A DNA stretch of 64,000 bases from Hymenobacter sp. BT730 (GTDB taxonomy: Bacteria; Bacteroidota; Bacteroidia; Cytophagales; Hymenobacteraceae), in assembly GCF_030542105.1 (NCBI RefSeq), contig NZ_JAUOFB010000003.1, positions 310,001-374,000 of the forward strand, read 5' to 3'. The notes beneath the pieces are model-generated. The model saw only the letters and a list, made by a program, of their open reading frames with translations, was not told where the DNA came from and did no database searches. Each line of letters starts with the position of its first letter. Within the stretch, counting starts at the first letter, position 1. Position numbers and translations under genes: made by a program. Positions 8,329 through 17,228 of the stretch are shown here, in pieces.

Positions 8329-10845
8329 ATGTTCAGGTGGCCGGCATTAGTGCTGGTGCTACTACTCCTGGGTGGAAGCTTACCCGCCGCTATGGCTCAG
8401 CAGAACGAGGCCATACAGCTTTCCGGTACTGTGCGTGATGCCGCGGGTATCCCCCTGGAGTTGGTGGTAGTAGGCGTAGAAGGCCTGCCAGGCGCAAGCA
8501 CCACGGATGCGGAAGGACATTTTCTCCTGAAAATCTCTACTCCATCGGGAAGCCGAAAACTGATGTTGATTGCCCGGCGACTGGGCTATCAGACTTTGCG
8601 CCAGCCTGTGAACCTCTCTGCTCCTCGCGAACTAACCCTGGTTCTAAAAGCAGATTCCCGCTCCCTGCGTAACGTCACTGTGCGCGGCCGCACCGAAACC
8701 GCCGACCCGCGGGAGCAGGTCAGCATTACGCCCTTAGATCCACGGGCGGCTAAAGAGCTGCCTTCCGCCTTTGGCGACTTCAATAAGATATTGACCACGC
8801 TGCCCGGGGTGGTTGCCAATAATGAGCTGACCAGCACCTATTCAGTGCGCGGCGGTAACTACGAGGAGAACCTGGTATATGTGAACGGCTTTGAGGTATA
8901 CCGGCCCTTTTTGGTTACTTCGGCCCAGCAGGAAGGCCTCAGCTTCGTGAACCCCGACCTGGTCGATAAGGTAGATTTCTCCAGTGGAGGCTGGCAGCCA
9001 AAATATGGCGACAAACTTTCCTCGGTGCTGAATGTAGCTTATAAGGTGCCACAGCACTTTGCTGCCTCTGCCTCGGCCAGCTTAACCGGTGCTACCGCCC
9101 ATGTAGAGGCGGTTTCGCCTAACAAACGTATTAGTTACCTGGCTGGAGTGCGCTACAAGAATCCTACCTATGTATTCAATTCGCTGCGCAGCGCCCAGGG
9201 AAATTATAATCCCACGTTCTATGATGCGCAGCTGTACGTAACGGCCGCACTGGGCCGCGATACTACCGACCTGGACCGCACTACAGTGGGGCTGCTCACC
9301 ACGGTGGCCCACAACGATTTTGTATTTGCTCCGGAGAGTGGAGAGTCTACCTTCAGCACCGGTACGGCGCAATTCCAGCGACTGTATATTGCGTACGGTG
9401 GCCACGAGCGGATGCAGTATGATACGTACCAGACGGGCCTGAACCTGCGCCACCGCTTCACCCGGGAGTTGCAGGCCGAAGTTCTGGCGGGGGTATTGCT
9501 TTCCCGGGAGCTGGAGTACCGCGACGTGGAAGCAGGCTATTCGCTGGCGGATATTGAGAATGACCCCAACTCGCCGGATTTCCGCAAGCCGGTGCGCCAG
9601 CGCAACCTGGGTTCCCGCTTTGATCATTCCCGGAATACGCTGCAGGCTCGCATAGGTACGCTGGAAACCCGCGCCAGCTGGACGCCCGGCACCCGCCATA
9701 CGGTACTGGCCGGCATAAAAGCGGGCCGCGAAAAAATCAACGATGTTCTAAACGAATACAGCTTTGTAGACTCGGCAGACTTTGTGCCCGATTACCGGCG
9801 TACCCGCCTGCAGGCCGACCTGGGTCTGAGCAGCTTCCGGTATCAGGGTTATGCGCAGCATACCATTACGCTGGATTCGTTGCGCACGCTTACCTACGGC
9901 ATGCGGGCCAGCTACTGGACGGTGAACGACCAGTTCACGATTAGTCCCCGGGTGCAATATTCCATGATTACGCGCCGCAACCCCAATCTTTCCTTTAAAC
10001 TGGGTACGGGCGTGTACTACCAGCCCCCGTTTTACCGCGAGCTGCGGGACCAGCAAAGCGCCCGCGACGCCAGCGGCGTGCAGGTGTACACCGGCGTGCT
10101 GAACCCCGAGCTACGCGCGCAACGCTCCCTACATTTTATTGCCGGCTCCGACCTGAAGTTTGAGCAATGGGGGCGCCCTTTTCGTTTCTCCGGCGAAGTG
10201 TACTATAAGTACCTGACGGATGTAGTGCCCTACGATGTAGATAATGTTCGGCTGCGCTACTTTGCCCGTAACAATGCCACGGCCTATGCTGCTGGTATTG
10301 ATGCCCGGGTAAGCGGGGAGTTTGTGAAAGGAGCAGAGTCGTGGTTCAGCTTGGGAATTCTAACCACCAAGGAAAACCTCAATGGGGATTCTATTACACG
10401 CTATGATGCAGATGGGCAGGAAATTGGGCGGGATGCCAAAGGCTACATCCGCCGCCCCAGCGACCAGCGGGTGAACCTGGGTATTTTCTTCCAGGACCAT
10501 CTGCCCAATAACCCCTCCGTGAAAGGCTACGTGAACCTGGTCTTTGGCTCCGGCCTGCCGTTTAGCCCACCGGCGCTGCCGGAATTACGTGGTACCAGTA
10601 AACTCACTCGCGCTTACCAACGGGTAGATTTAGGCTTCTCGAAAGCTATTACTATGCACGCGGAAGGGGCCCGTCGCGTGGGCCAGCTGGAAAGCCTGTG
10701 GATAGGCCTGGAAGCGCTGAATATTATTGATGCCAATAATGTGGGCGGCTACAACTACGTACAGGACCTTAATGGGCGCACTTATTCGGTGCCCAATTAC
10801 CTTTCCCGCCGCGTGATAAATGTGCGGGTGATAGCCCGGTTTTAA
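8329..10845 (+). CDS. TonB-dependent outer-membrane receptor with carboxypeptidase-like regulatory domain
   Basis: Protein of 838 residues with a clear signal peptide (FRWPALVLVLLLLGG..., cleavage after AMA). Next comes a carboxypeptidase-D-regulatory-like beta-sandwich (IQLSGTVRDAAGIPLELVVV, about residues 27-115), a plug domain (RGGNYEENLVYVNG, VDKVDFSSGGWQPKYGD) and a long C-terminal beta-barrel ending in Phe (INVRVIARF). It probably imports or binds a substrate using TonB/ExbBD energy. No SusD partner lies next to it, so it is not a classic SusCD polysaccharide pair, and the ligand is unknown. An upstream ATG at 8296 overlaps the rpe stop and would add eleven residues; ATG 8329 gives the more typical signal peptide. 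Confidence 0.88.
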   Translation: MFRWPALVLVLLLLGGSLPAAMAQQNEAIQLSGTVRDAAGIPLELVVVGVEGLPGASTTDAEGHFLLKISTPSGSRKLMLIARRLGYQTLRQPVNLSAPRELTLVLKADSRSLRNVTVRGRTETADPREQVSITPLDPRAAKELPSAFGDFNKILTTLPGVVANNELTSTYSVRGGNYEENLVYVNGFEVYRPFLVTSAQQEGLSFVNPDLVDKVDFSSGGWQPKYGDKLSSVLNVAYKVPQHFAASASASLTGATAHVEAVSPNKRISYLAGVRYKNPTYVFNSLRSAQGNYNPTFYDAQLYVTAALGRDTTDLDRTTVGLLTTVAHNDFVFAPESGESTFSTGTAQFQRLYIAYGGHERMQYDTYQTGLNLRHRFTRELQAEVLAGVLLSRELEYRDVEAGYSLADIENDPNSPDFRKPVRQRNLGSRFDHSRNTLQARIGTLETRASWTPGTRHTVLAGIKAGREKINDVLNEYSFVDSADFVPDYRRTRLQADLGLSSFRYQGYAQHTITLDSLRTLTYGMRASYWTVNDQFTISPRVQYSMITRRNPNLSFKLGTGVYYQPPFYRELRDQQSARDASGVQVYTGVLNPELRAQRSLHFIAGSDLKFEQWGRPFRFSGEVYYKYLTDVVPYDVDNVRLRYFARNNATAYAAGIDARVSGEFVKGAESWFSLGILTTKENLNGDSITRYDADGQEIGRDAKGYIRRPSDQRVNLGIFFQDHLPNNPSVKGYVNLVFGSGLPFSPPALPELRGTSKLTRAYQRVDLGFSKAITMHAEGARRVGQLESLWIGLEALNIIDANNVGGYNYVQDLNGRTYSVPNYLSRRVINVRVIARF

Positions 10846-10872
10846 AGAGTTAGGCCTGTTTCTGAAGTGACA

Positions 10873-11748
10873 TTAGGAGTCCTCTTCGTGCACATCTTTG
10901 AAAAAGAGCATCGGTAGTAACTGTTGCTCTTTTTCATTGTCGAAGCCGCAGGTGGCCTCGAAACGGTCGGGGTTGCGGTAAGTGCCAAAGAGCCAATCCC
11001 ACACTACCAGGTCGCCGTAGTTATGGCTGTGTTGTTGGTACTGATGATGGACACGGTGCATTTCCGGTCGTTGAAAAACATATCCTACCCAACGAGGGGA
11101 CCGAACGTTGGTATGATAAAAGAACTCGCCCAAGGCGGTACATAATGTGTAAATGGCGCCGGCGGCCGGGCTAAGCCCCAAGAGGGTATATACCAGCAAA
11201 CCGCCAATCAATGAGTTGACAGCCATTTCCAGCGGGTGTTTGTAGAAGGAAGTTATTACCTCTATCCGCTGGGGGCTGTGATGAATCTGGTGGAAGTGCA
11301 GCCACAGAAAATCCTGGGTATGGCGCCAGCGGTGCCACCAGTAAAAGATGAATGTGGCTACCACGTAAGCCAGCATACCACTGGCCAGGGGCTCTAAATG
11401 CTGGGAAAGATGAAAGACAGAGTAAGCCGAAAACCACTTTTCCCACGTCAGGCCCGCTACAATGACAATAAGTAGCTGAGCCAGGTTAACCAAAAGCACT
11501 CGCAAGGGCCAGGTGGGTACCCATGGCAGCTGCCAACCTGGTACTAAACGCTCCAGTACAAAGCAGAAAACAAAGACAGAGAAAATAATGGTGAGCATGG
11601 GCGGCGGACTCCAGCTCAGCGTAATGAAAGGGCCGTTGTCAAAAAATGACAGTAAGGAGGCGGGCATGGACATAGCAAAAGGACTTAAGGATAAAATCAT
11701 GATCCAAAAGTCAGGTATGCGCTGGCCAATGCGCTTGACAAATGTCAA
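10873..11748 (-). CDS. Sterol desaturase / fatty acid hydroxylase family membrane protein
   Basis: Integral membrane di-iron enzyme of 291 residues. The histidine clusters that bind iron are present: His139-x3-His143 (HRWRH), His153-x2-HisHis157 (HFHQIHH) and His231-x2-HisHis235 (MHRVHH), plus His238-240 region residues. Four to five hydrophobic segments flank them. Family members hydroxylate or desaturate sterols, carotenoids or fatty acyl chains; the substrate here cannot be read. The gene follows the Crp/Fnr gene with a nine-base gap in the same direction, so the two are probably one transcript. Confidence 0.88.
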   Translation of the reverse strand: MTFVKRIGQRIPDFWIMILSLSPFAMSMPASLLSFFDNGPFITLSWSPPPMLTIIFSVFVFCFVLERLVPGWQLPWVPTWPLRVLLVNLAQLLIVIVAGLTWEKWFSAYSVFHLSQHLEPLASGMLAYVVATFIFYWWHRWRHTQDFLWLHFHQIHHSPQRIEVITSFYKHPLEMAVNSLIGGLLVYTLLGLSPAAGAIYTLCTALGEFFYHTNVRSPRWVGYVFQRPEMHRVHHQYQQHSHNYGDLVVWDWLFGTYRNPDRFEATCGFDNEKEQQLLPMLFFKDVHEEDS

Positions 11749-11757
11749 GAAAGAAGC

Positions 11758-12336
11758 TTAGTTACTGCGGCGGGCACGTAATCGGCTTAAAGTTTCCGGT
11801 GACATGCCCAGGTGGGAAGCCAGCATTTTAAGTGGAACCCGCTGAAAAATACCAGGGAAATGAGTCAGTAGCTGCTCATACCGCTCGGCTGCGGAGTACA
11901 TACGCAGATGTAAAGCCCGCTGCTCACTCAGGACATAATACTTCTCCGTGAGGGCGCGGCCGATAAAGTTGAATTCCGGAAACTCCCGATAGAGCTGTTG
12001 GAGCTGCTCATAAGTCAGGGACCAGAATGTACAGTCCGTCAGCGCCTGCAAATACTCATGCGAAGGTTGCCGGGAAAAAAAGCTATGGATTGAGATAACA
12101 AAGTCGCCTTCCTGCATAAACCAGGCAGTAACCTCTTTTCCTTCTTTCAAATAAAAGCCCCGCACCAGGCCCTGTTCCAGAAAATACAGGCGGTTGGCCG
12201 TTTGCCCGGGCTGCAGCAGATAGCTCCGCGCCGCCACTGTTTCCGGTTTTACCAGTTGCTGAAGTGCCCGTCGTAAGGGTTCCGAGAGGGGCTGTATGGC
12301 TTCACAAAGGGTTAAGAAGGCTTCCACGCTGGGCAA
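11758..12336 (-). CDS. Crp/Fnr family transcriptional regulator
   Basis: Protein of 192 residues. The N-terminal cyclic-nucleotide-binding-like jelly roll spans about residues 20-125 (LLQPGQTANRLYFLEQGLVRG, split by turns). The helix-turn-helix at the C-terminus is seen as LKMLASHLGMSPETLSRLR. The domain order and short length match the Bacteroidota Crp/Fnr subfamily that usually does not bind cAMP, and no cysteine cluster for an Fe-S centre is visible. It is the promoter-proximal gene of a pair with the sterol-desaturase-like enzyme and may control it. A strong bidirectional terminator lies just upstream and closes the preceding unit. Confidence 0.9.
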   Translation of the reverse strand: MPSVEAFLTLCEAIQPLSEPLRRALQQLVKPETVAARSYLLQPGQTANRLYFLEQGLVRGFYLKEGKEVTAWFMQEGDFVISIHSFFSRQPSHEYLQALTDCTFWSLTYEQLQQLYREFPEFNFIGRALTEKYYVLSEQRALHLRMYSAAERYEQLLTHFPGIFQRVPLKMLASHLGMSPETLSRLRARRSN

Positions 12337-12354
12337 TATACCGCGCCAGGTTTA

Positions 12355-12396
12355 GAAAAAGGAAAGCCGCTCTTCAGGGAGCGGCTTTCCTTTTTC
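12355..12396. terminator. Strong bidirectional terminator
   Basis: An 18-bp perfect inverted repeat (12355-12372 with 12379-12396) has a six-base loop, with an A-run on one side and a T-run on the other. On the minus strand it follows the DUF2911 gene, which ends at 12413, and isolates it from the crp-desaturase pair. Confidence 0.9.
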
Positions 12397-12412
12397 TAAT
12401 AAATAGGGAAGG

Positions 12413-13321
12413 TTAGTAGGCCTTGGCTTGCCATTCCGTTAAGGCAATGCGCATAGTAGGCTGCTGCGACATGAAGGCATTGTCGTCTTTTTCGCCCAGC
12501 TTGAGGGCTTTCCGGGCGTATACAATGGCAGTGCTGTAATCCTCTTTGGAGGCCAGCAAGCGGGCTTTCAGCCAGTTGTTCAGGTATGTGTCGTTTAGGC
12601 GAATCGACTCATTAATATAACGCAGAGCCAATTCCGCCTGAATGTTATTCTGAATCAGATACTCTGCTGCCTGCGCCAGCAGCTGCCAGTTGCCGGGCTG
12701 CTTGGCCAGAGTTTGCTCTATGCCCGCCAGCGCTTGGGCGTGTACATCAGTGGTAATGTAGAGTGAGCCGGTTAACTTTTCCCAGCTCAGATTGAGACGG
12801 GCAGTTCCATTTTTGGCATCGGAAAACCAATAAAGCAGCGTTTCACGGAATGGCGAGGCTTCCGGTACGATAGGAATGCGTACCAGGTCGTCCTTTTCCT
12901 CATAGCCCTCTGCCCCCCAGTGGGTAATTACGCGGTTAAGCACAAACTGCCAGTCTTGGTCAGAAACCGGTAAAACATAGATGGAGTAGCTGCCAGCAGG
13001 CACAGCCTGGCCGTTGATGCGCACGGCCGCCGAAAATTTGATAATGGTATTCTCATTGGCCCCGGCCCGCCAAATCTGGCTATAGGGCACTAACTGGCCC
13101 CAAATGGTACGGCCTTTCACCCCAGGGGCATGATAGTCTACGGAAATATCCGTGAGGCCAATGGTTTGCTGCACCAGGGCATGTGGGCTGGCCTGGGGCA
13201 GGGGCAGCTGAACGGCTGGCTCACTGGCCTGCTGCTGGGCTTCTGCGGCAGGAACAACCATGCCCAGACTCACAACCAGACTTATTCCACCAGCCAGAAC
13301 GGTATGAAAACAGCTACGCAT
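12413..13321 (-). CDS. DUF2911 domain-containing secreted protein
   Basis: Protein of 302 residues with a signal peptide (cleavage near AEAQQQ) and a DUF2911 domain (about residues 45-195). Typical DUF2911 blocks are visible: SPHALVQQTIGLTDISVDYH, GRTIWGQLVPYSQIWRAGAN and VPAGSYSIYVLPVSDQDW. The C-terminal 100 residues look like TPR helices (ALRYINESIRLNDTYLNNWL, ALKLGEKDDN). DUF2911 proteins are common in Bacteroidota, periplasmic or lipid-anchored, and have no established function. It is divergently oriented from the his operon and shares that intergenic region. Confidence 0.88.
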   Translation of the reverse strand: MRSCFHTVLAGGISLVVSLGMVVPAAEAQQQASEPAVQLPLPQASPHALVQQTIGLTDISVDYHAPGVKGRTIWGQLVPYSQIWRAGANENTIIKFSAAVRINGQAVPAGSYSIYVLPVSDQDWQFVLNRVITHWGAEGYEEKDDLVRIPIVPEASPFRETLLYWFSDAKNGTARLNLSWEKLTGSLYITTDVHAQALAGIEQTLAKQPGNWQLLAQAAEYLIQNNIQAELALRYINESIRLNDTYLNNWLKARLLASKEDYSTAIVYARKALKLGEKDDNAFMSQQPTMRIALTEWQAKAY

Positions 13322-13492
13322 ACTTAATTATGAAACACTTGTTAAACGTAACGGGTGACACCGAAACAATAGTGCCACTTTTAGAGTTTGGCCCATAAAC
13401 CACTTCAAAGGTCAGATTTCTACGGATTTTTTTGAAGAAAAAGATTATTTCTGACGCTTCTACCGTAGTATTGCACCACCATTTCCCCCTCC

Positions 13493-13609
13493 ATGCCTTT
13501 CGCCGCGCCTATTATAAGCTCCATCAGCCCCCGTGCTGCCGCCTTTGCGGCCGCTGGCTCGCTGCGCGCGGCGCATCATCATCTGCATGGGCATCATTCC
13601 TCTTTCTAG
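13493..13609 (+). CDS. hisL: Histidine leader peptide of the his operon
   Basis: A 38-codon frame starts at ATG 13493 and ends at TAG 13607-13609. Near its end it reads HHHLHGHH, six His in eight codons, then SSF and stop. It lies 205 bp upstream of hisG on the same strand, and GC-rich hairpins and a T-rich tract separate them. Classical his attenuators have exactly this layout: the ribosome stalls on His codons when charged tRNA-His is scarce. A 9-bp perfect stem (13595-13603 with 13608-13616) overlaps the last His codon and the stop. The rest of the peptide is Ala/Ser/Pro-rich and shows no other function. The start codon is uncertain; the His cluster and frame are not. Confidence 0.8.
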   Translation: MPFAAPIISSISPRAAAFAAAGSLRAAHHHLHGHHSSF

Positions 13610-13702
13610 AGGAATGCACGAATCATATTGACCCGTTGGGCGAACCGCATCAGGTTCCCCGGCCCCCGCAAACTGGTGGCCCCGGCAGTCTTTTGCCGTT
13701 TT
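13595..13702 (+). promoter_or_regulatory. Putative his operon attenuator
   Basis: Several mutually exclusive hairpins can be read by eye. One is the 9-bp stem at the end of the leader frame (13595-13603/13608-13616). A second is an 8-bp stem with one bulge (13638-13646/13653-13660). A third GC-rich stem (13659-13666/13675-13685) shares bases with the second and is followed by TCTTTT and, after a small stem, TTTT at 13699-13702. Overlapping stems ending in T-tracts suit a terminator/antiterminator switch. Which one is the true terminator is inferred and has not been folded. Confidence 0.55.
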
Positions 13703-13814
13703 CCAACGAAAGGGTCCCGCTGCCCGTTTCCCCTATAGACTTTCACGAATGAATGGACAGTAACTAGCTGTAGCTGGTTCTGGCTTTCCGTCCCTCGCTT
13801 TTAAATTCAACCTT

Positions 13815-14666
13815 ATGCTCCGTCTGGCTATCCAGAAATCGGGCCGCCTCAGCGAAGACTCCCTGAACTTGATTCGGGAGTGCGGCATCAGCTTCCTTAC
13901 TTCCTCTTACAAGCTTAAAACCGAAGCCACCAACTTCCCCCTGGAAATCCTGTATCTGCGTGACGACGACATTCCCGGCTATGTGCAGGATGGAGTGGCC
14001 GATTTGGGCATTGTGGGGCAAAATGTGCTAGTGGAAGCCGGTTTCCCACAGCTGCAGATTGAAGGGCTGGGTTTCAGCAAATGCCGCCTGAGTCTGGCAG
14101 TGCCCCGTGCCGCCGCCTATAATTCTGTACAGGACTTGGAGGGAATGAACATTGCTACCTCATATCCACAGATATTAGGAGGCTATCTGGCGGATCGTGG
14201 TGTGAAGGCCCACCTGCACACCATTAGCGGCTCCGTAGAAATTGCGCCCAGCATTGGTCTGGCCGAAGCCATTTGCGACATTGTTAGCAGTGGCTCTACG
14301 CTACTAGGGAACGGACTGCGCGAGGTGGAAACGGTGTTTCGCTCTGAGGCAGTACTAATTGCCAACCAAAGCCTGAGCGCGGAGAAAAAAGAATTGCTGG
14401 AGCAGCTGCAATTTCGGATGCAGGCAGTTCGTCGTGCCCGCCGCAATAAATACATTCTGCTGAATGCACCCGTGGCTTCACTGGAAGCCGTGAAGCAGTT
14501 GCTGCCCGGCATAAAGTCACCCACGGTTACGCCTTTGGCCGAGGAAGGCTGGGTATCGGTGCAGTCGGTGGTAAACGAGGATGACTTCTGGCACATAACC
14601 GGTCAGCTAAAAGCGGTGGGGGCCGAGGGTATTCTGGTGCTGCCTATTGAAAAGATGATCAGCTAA
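13815..14666 (+). CDS. hisG: ATP phosphoribosyltransferase (long form)
   Basis: First step of histidine synthesis: joins ATP and PRPP to N1-(5-phosphoribosyl)-ATP. At 283 residues it is the long HisG form, with an N-terminal catalytic region (LRLAIQKSGRLSEDSLNLI, then DGVADLGIVGQNVL) and a C-terminal ACT-like domain that normally gives feedback inhibition by histidine (SVQSVVNEDDFWHITGQL, GILVLPIEKMI). A HisZ partner is not needed for this form. It is the first structural gene after the leader peptide, 48 bp upstream of hisD. Confidence 0.96.
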   Translation: MLRLAIQKSGRLSEDSLNLIRECGISFLTSSYKLKTEATNFPLEILYLRDDDIPGYVQDGVADLGIVGQNVLVEAGFPQLQIEGLGFSKCRLSLAVPRAAAYNSVQDLEGMNIATSYPQILGGYLADRGVKAHLHTISGSVEIAPSIGLAEAICDIVSSGSTLLGNGLREVETVFRSEAVLIANQSLSAEKKELLEQLQFRMQAVRRARRNKYILLNAPVASLEAVKQLLPGIKSPTVTPLAEEGWVSVQSVVNEDDFWHITGQLKAVGAEGILVLPIEKMIS

Positions 14667-14714
14667 GCATTCAGGCCTTAGCTAAATTTTTACTTATCAG
14701 CCGAGTTTGAACCC

Positions 14715-16031
14715 ATGCAGATTTTTCAATACCCCAGCCAGTCAGACTGGGCCAACCTGCAGCAGCGTGCTGCCCAGCAGCAAGCGCAGGACGTGGAGCA
14801 GCGGGTGCAGCAAATTTTTGAAGATGTGCGTCAGCGCGGCGACGCCGCTTTGCTCGAGTATGCCCGGCAGTTTGATGGTGCTGACCTTAGCGCTGGCTTA
14901 CGGGTAAGTAACGAAGAGCTGGCAGCCGCCGCCGCCGCGGTACCGGCCGAGCTGCAAACTGCCATTCGCCTGGCGCACGCTAATATTCTGCGTTTTCATC
15001 TGGCCCAGGTGCCGCAGGAAGAAAGGGTAGAAACCATGCCGGGCGTTACTTGCTGGCGGCGGGCCGTGCCCGTGCAGCGGGTAGGGCTCTACATTCCGGG
15101 TGGCACAGCTCCACTGTTCAGCACATTGCTCATGCTGGGCGTGCCCGCGCGCCTGGCCGCCTGCCCCGAAATTGTGCTGTGCACGCCGCCTCAACAGGAT
15201 GGCTCTGTAAACCCCATTATCCTGTTCACGGCTCAGCTGCTGGGTATCTCCATTATCGTGAAGGCCGGTGGCGCCCAGGCCGTGGCTGCTCTGACCGGCG
15301 GAACCGAATCGGTGCCGGCCGTTGACAAAGTCTTTGGGCCCGGCAACCGTTATGTAACAGCTGCCAAACAGCTGGCCACCCGCTATGGTGTGGCTATTGA
15401 TATGCCCGCGGGCCCATCGGAAGTACTCATTATTGCCGATGATTCTAGCATCCCTGCTTTTGTAGCGGCAGATCTGCTAAGCCAGGCAGAACACGGCCCC
15501 GATTCTCAGGTAATTTTGCTTTCTGACTCCATGGCTGTGCTGGAGCAAACCAAAGCAGAAGTTGAGCGTCAGCTGCTCGCACTACCCCGGGCCGCAATTG
15601 CCGCCCAGGCCTTGGCCGAAAGTCGCGCCATTCTGCTGCGCACACCGGAGGAAATGCTGTATTTCTCGAATCAGTATGCCCCTGAGCACCTGATATTGGC
15701 TGTACGAAACCCCGAGCAAATGGCCGAAGGTGTTACCAGTGCTGGTTCTGTCTTTCTGGGGCACCTCACGCCCGAAGCTGCCGGCGACTATGCTTCCGGA
15801 ACCAATCATACCCTGCCCACCAACGGCTATGCCCGCAACTACAGCGGAGTTTCCCTGGATTCCTTTTTCAAGAAAATCACCTTTCAGCGGCTCACCCCCG
15901 AAGGGTTATTAAATGTGGGGCCTGTGGTAGAAACAATGGCCGAAGCGGAGGGGCTGCGCGCCCACGCCCGGGCCGTTACGCTGCGGCTGGAAGCACTGGC
16001 CAGCGGAGATTCAAAAACTAATGCGTCATGA
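14715..16031 (+). CDS. hisD: Histidinol dehydrogenase
   Basis: Zinc enzyme that oxidises L-histidinol to L-histidine in two NAD-dependent steps, the last reactions of the pathway. Family blocks are present across the 438 residues: KAGGAQAVAALTGGTESVP, KVFGPGNRYVTAAK, DMPAGPSEVLII, LLSQAEHGPDSQ, NQYAPEHL and GDYASGTNHTLPT. These contain the Gln, His, Glu and Asp residues used for zinc binding and catalysis. Its TGA overlaps the hisC ATG (ATGA), so translation is probably coupled. Confidence 0.97.
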   Translation: MQIFQYPSQSDWANLQQRAAQQQAQDVEQRVQQIFEDVRQRGDAALLEYARQFDGADLSAGLRVSNEELAAAAAAVPAELQTAIRLAHANILRFHLAQVPQEERVETMPGVTCWRRAVPVQRVGLYIPGGTAPLFSTLLMLGVPARLAACPEIVLCTPPQQDGSVNPIILFTAQLLGISIIVKAGGAQAVAALTGGTESVPAVDKVFGPGNRYVTAAKQLATRYGVAIDMPAGPSEVLIIADDSSIPAFVAADLLSQAEHGPDSQVILLSDSMAVLEQTKAEVERQLLALPRAAIAAQALAESRAILLRTPEEMLYFSNQYAPEHLILAVRNPEQMAEGVTSAGSVFLGHLTPEAAGDYASGTNHTLPTNGYARNYSGVSLDSFFKKITFQRLTPEGLLNVGPVVETMAEAEGLRAHARAVTLRLEALASGDSKTNAS

Positions 16032-17104
16032 GCGCCTCATCTTCCTCATTTAACATGTTCAACTTAGAAAGTCTCGTGCGGCCTAACATTCGGGCCATGA
16101 AACCTTACTCTTCGGCACGTGATGAATTTCAGGGGGAGGCCCATGTCATGCTCGATGCCAACGAGAACAGCCTGGGTAGTGCCGGTCCTGAACGGTTTAA
16201 CCGCTACCCCGATCCACTACAGCGTGCTGTCAAGGCCGGGCTGGCTCCCCTGAAAGGCGTAAGCCCTGAGCAGATTTTCCTCGGCAATGGCTCCGATGAA
16301 GCCATTGACTTGCTGGTGCGCCTTACCTGCACACCCGGCCAGGATAGTATTCTGATTCTGCCGCCCACGTATGGTATGTATGAAGTGGCGGCAAACCTGA
16401 ACGATGTAGGAATTGAGCGGCTTCCCCTGAGCGCCGACTTTCAACTTTCCGCCGAAACGGTAGCGGGCATATTAGCCTCAGAGGCTAAGCTGGTGTTTCT
16501 GTGCTCGCCCAACAATCCCACCGGCAATCTGCTGCATTCGGAAGGCATCGAACAAATACTGCGCGGGTTCCGGGGGCTGGTAGTAGTTGACGAAGCCTAC
16601 GTGGATTTCGCCGAAGCGCCCAGCTGGACCACGCGCCTGCATGAGTTTCCGAACCTGGTGGTGCTACAGACTTTTTCGAAAGCCTGGGGTTTGGCCGGCC
16701 TGCGCCTGGGAATGGCTTTTGCCTCCCCAGAGCTAATCAAATACCTGAATAAAATTAAGCCTCCTTATAATGTATCGGAGGCTACGCAGCAGCACGCCCT
16801 GCAGGCCTTGCGCGATGCGCCTCATTTTGAGCAGATGCGCCGGGAGTTACTCCTGGGCCGCGACTGGTTGCAGGAGCGGCTGCCGGCTCTGAAAATAGTA
16901 GAGGAGGTATTTCCTTCCGATGCCAACTTTCTGCTCGTGCGTTTTCGCCCCGATGCCACGGCTGTATATGACTTTCTGCTTGGCCGGGGTATTGTGGTTC
17001 GAAACCGGACCTCCCAACCTGGTTGTACTGGTACGCTTCGCCTTACGGTTGGCACGCCCCAGGAAAACCAGTTATTACTGTCCGCACTGCAGGAGTATGT
17101 ATAA
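16028..17104 (+). CDS. hisC: Histidinol-phosphate aminotransferase
   Basis: PLP-dependent class I/II aminotransferase that converts imidazole-acetol phosphate and glutamate to histidinol phosphate. Seen in order: DANENSLG at the substrate end, FLGNGSDEAIDLL, SPNNPTGN, VVDEAYVDF and the PLP lysine Lys218 in TFSKAWGLAGLRLG. At 358 residues it has the normal length. The start overlaps hisD by four bases; an internal ATG (16055) closer to the family N-terminus is an alternative. Confidence 0.96.
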   Translation: MSASSSSFNMFNLESLVRPNIRAMKPYSSARDEFQGEAHVMLDANENSLGSAGPERFNRYPDPLQRAVKAGLAPLKGVSPEQIFLGNGSDEAIDLLVRLTCTPGQDSILILPPTYGMYEVAANLNDVGIERLPLSADFQLSAETVAGILASEAKLVFLCSPNNPTGNLLHSEGIEQILRGFRGLVVVDEAYVDFAEAPSWTTRLHEFPNLVVLQTFSKAWGLAGLRLGMAFASPELIKYLNKIKPPYNVSEATQQHALQALRDAPHFEQMRRELLLGRDWLQERLPALKIVEEVFPSDANFLLVRFRPDATAVYDFLLGRGIVVRNRTSQPGCTGTLRLTVGTPQENQLLLSALQEYV

Positions 17105-17228
17105 TCCACTTCGTTTCTAAAGTTCAAAACCTGTGTCGTGCAGCACTGCACCAAGCATATCAATTGCGTGGGGTTTGCCAAAACAAGAGATGTCTGCATT
17201 CAATGGAAATGAAGTCACAAACTGTATC

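Noticed and set aside
8296..8331. Alternative start of the TonB-dependent receptor overlapping the rpe stop
   Set aside because: Kept as a possibility, but the internal ATG at 8329 gives a more typical signal peptide.
13432..13752. Longer plus-strand frame in the his leader region, also containing HHH (in VLHHHFPLHAF)
   Set aside because: It starts with TTG, overlaps the hairpins and T-tracts, and its later part is Pro/Arg-rich without protein character. The 13493-13609 frame has the denser His run ending right before a stop.
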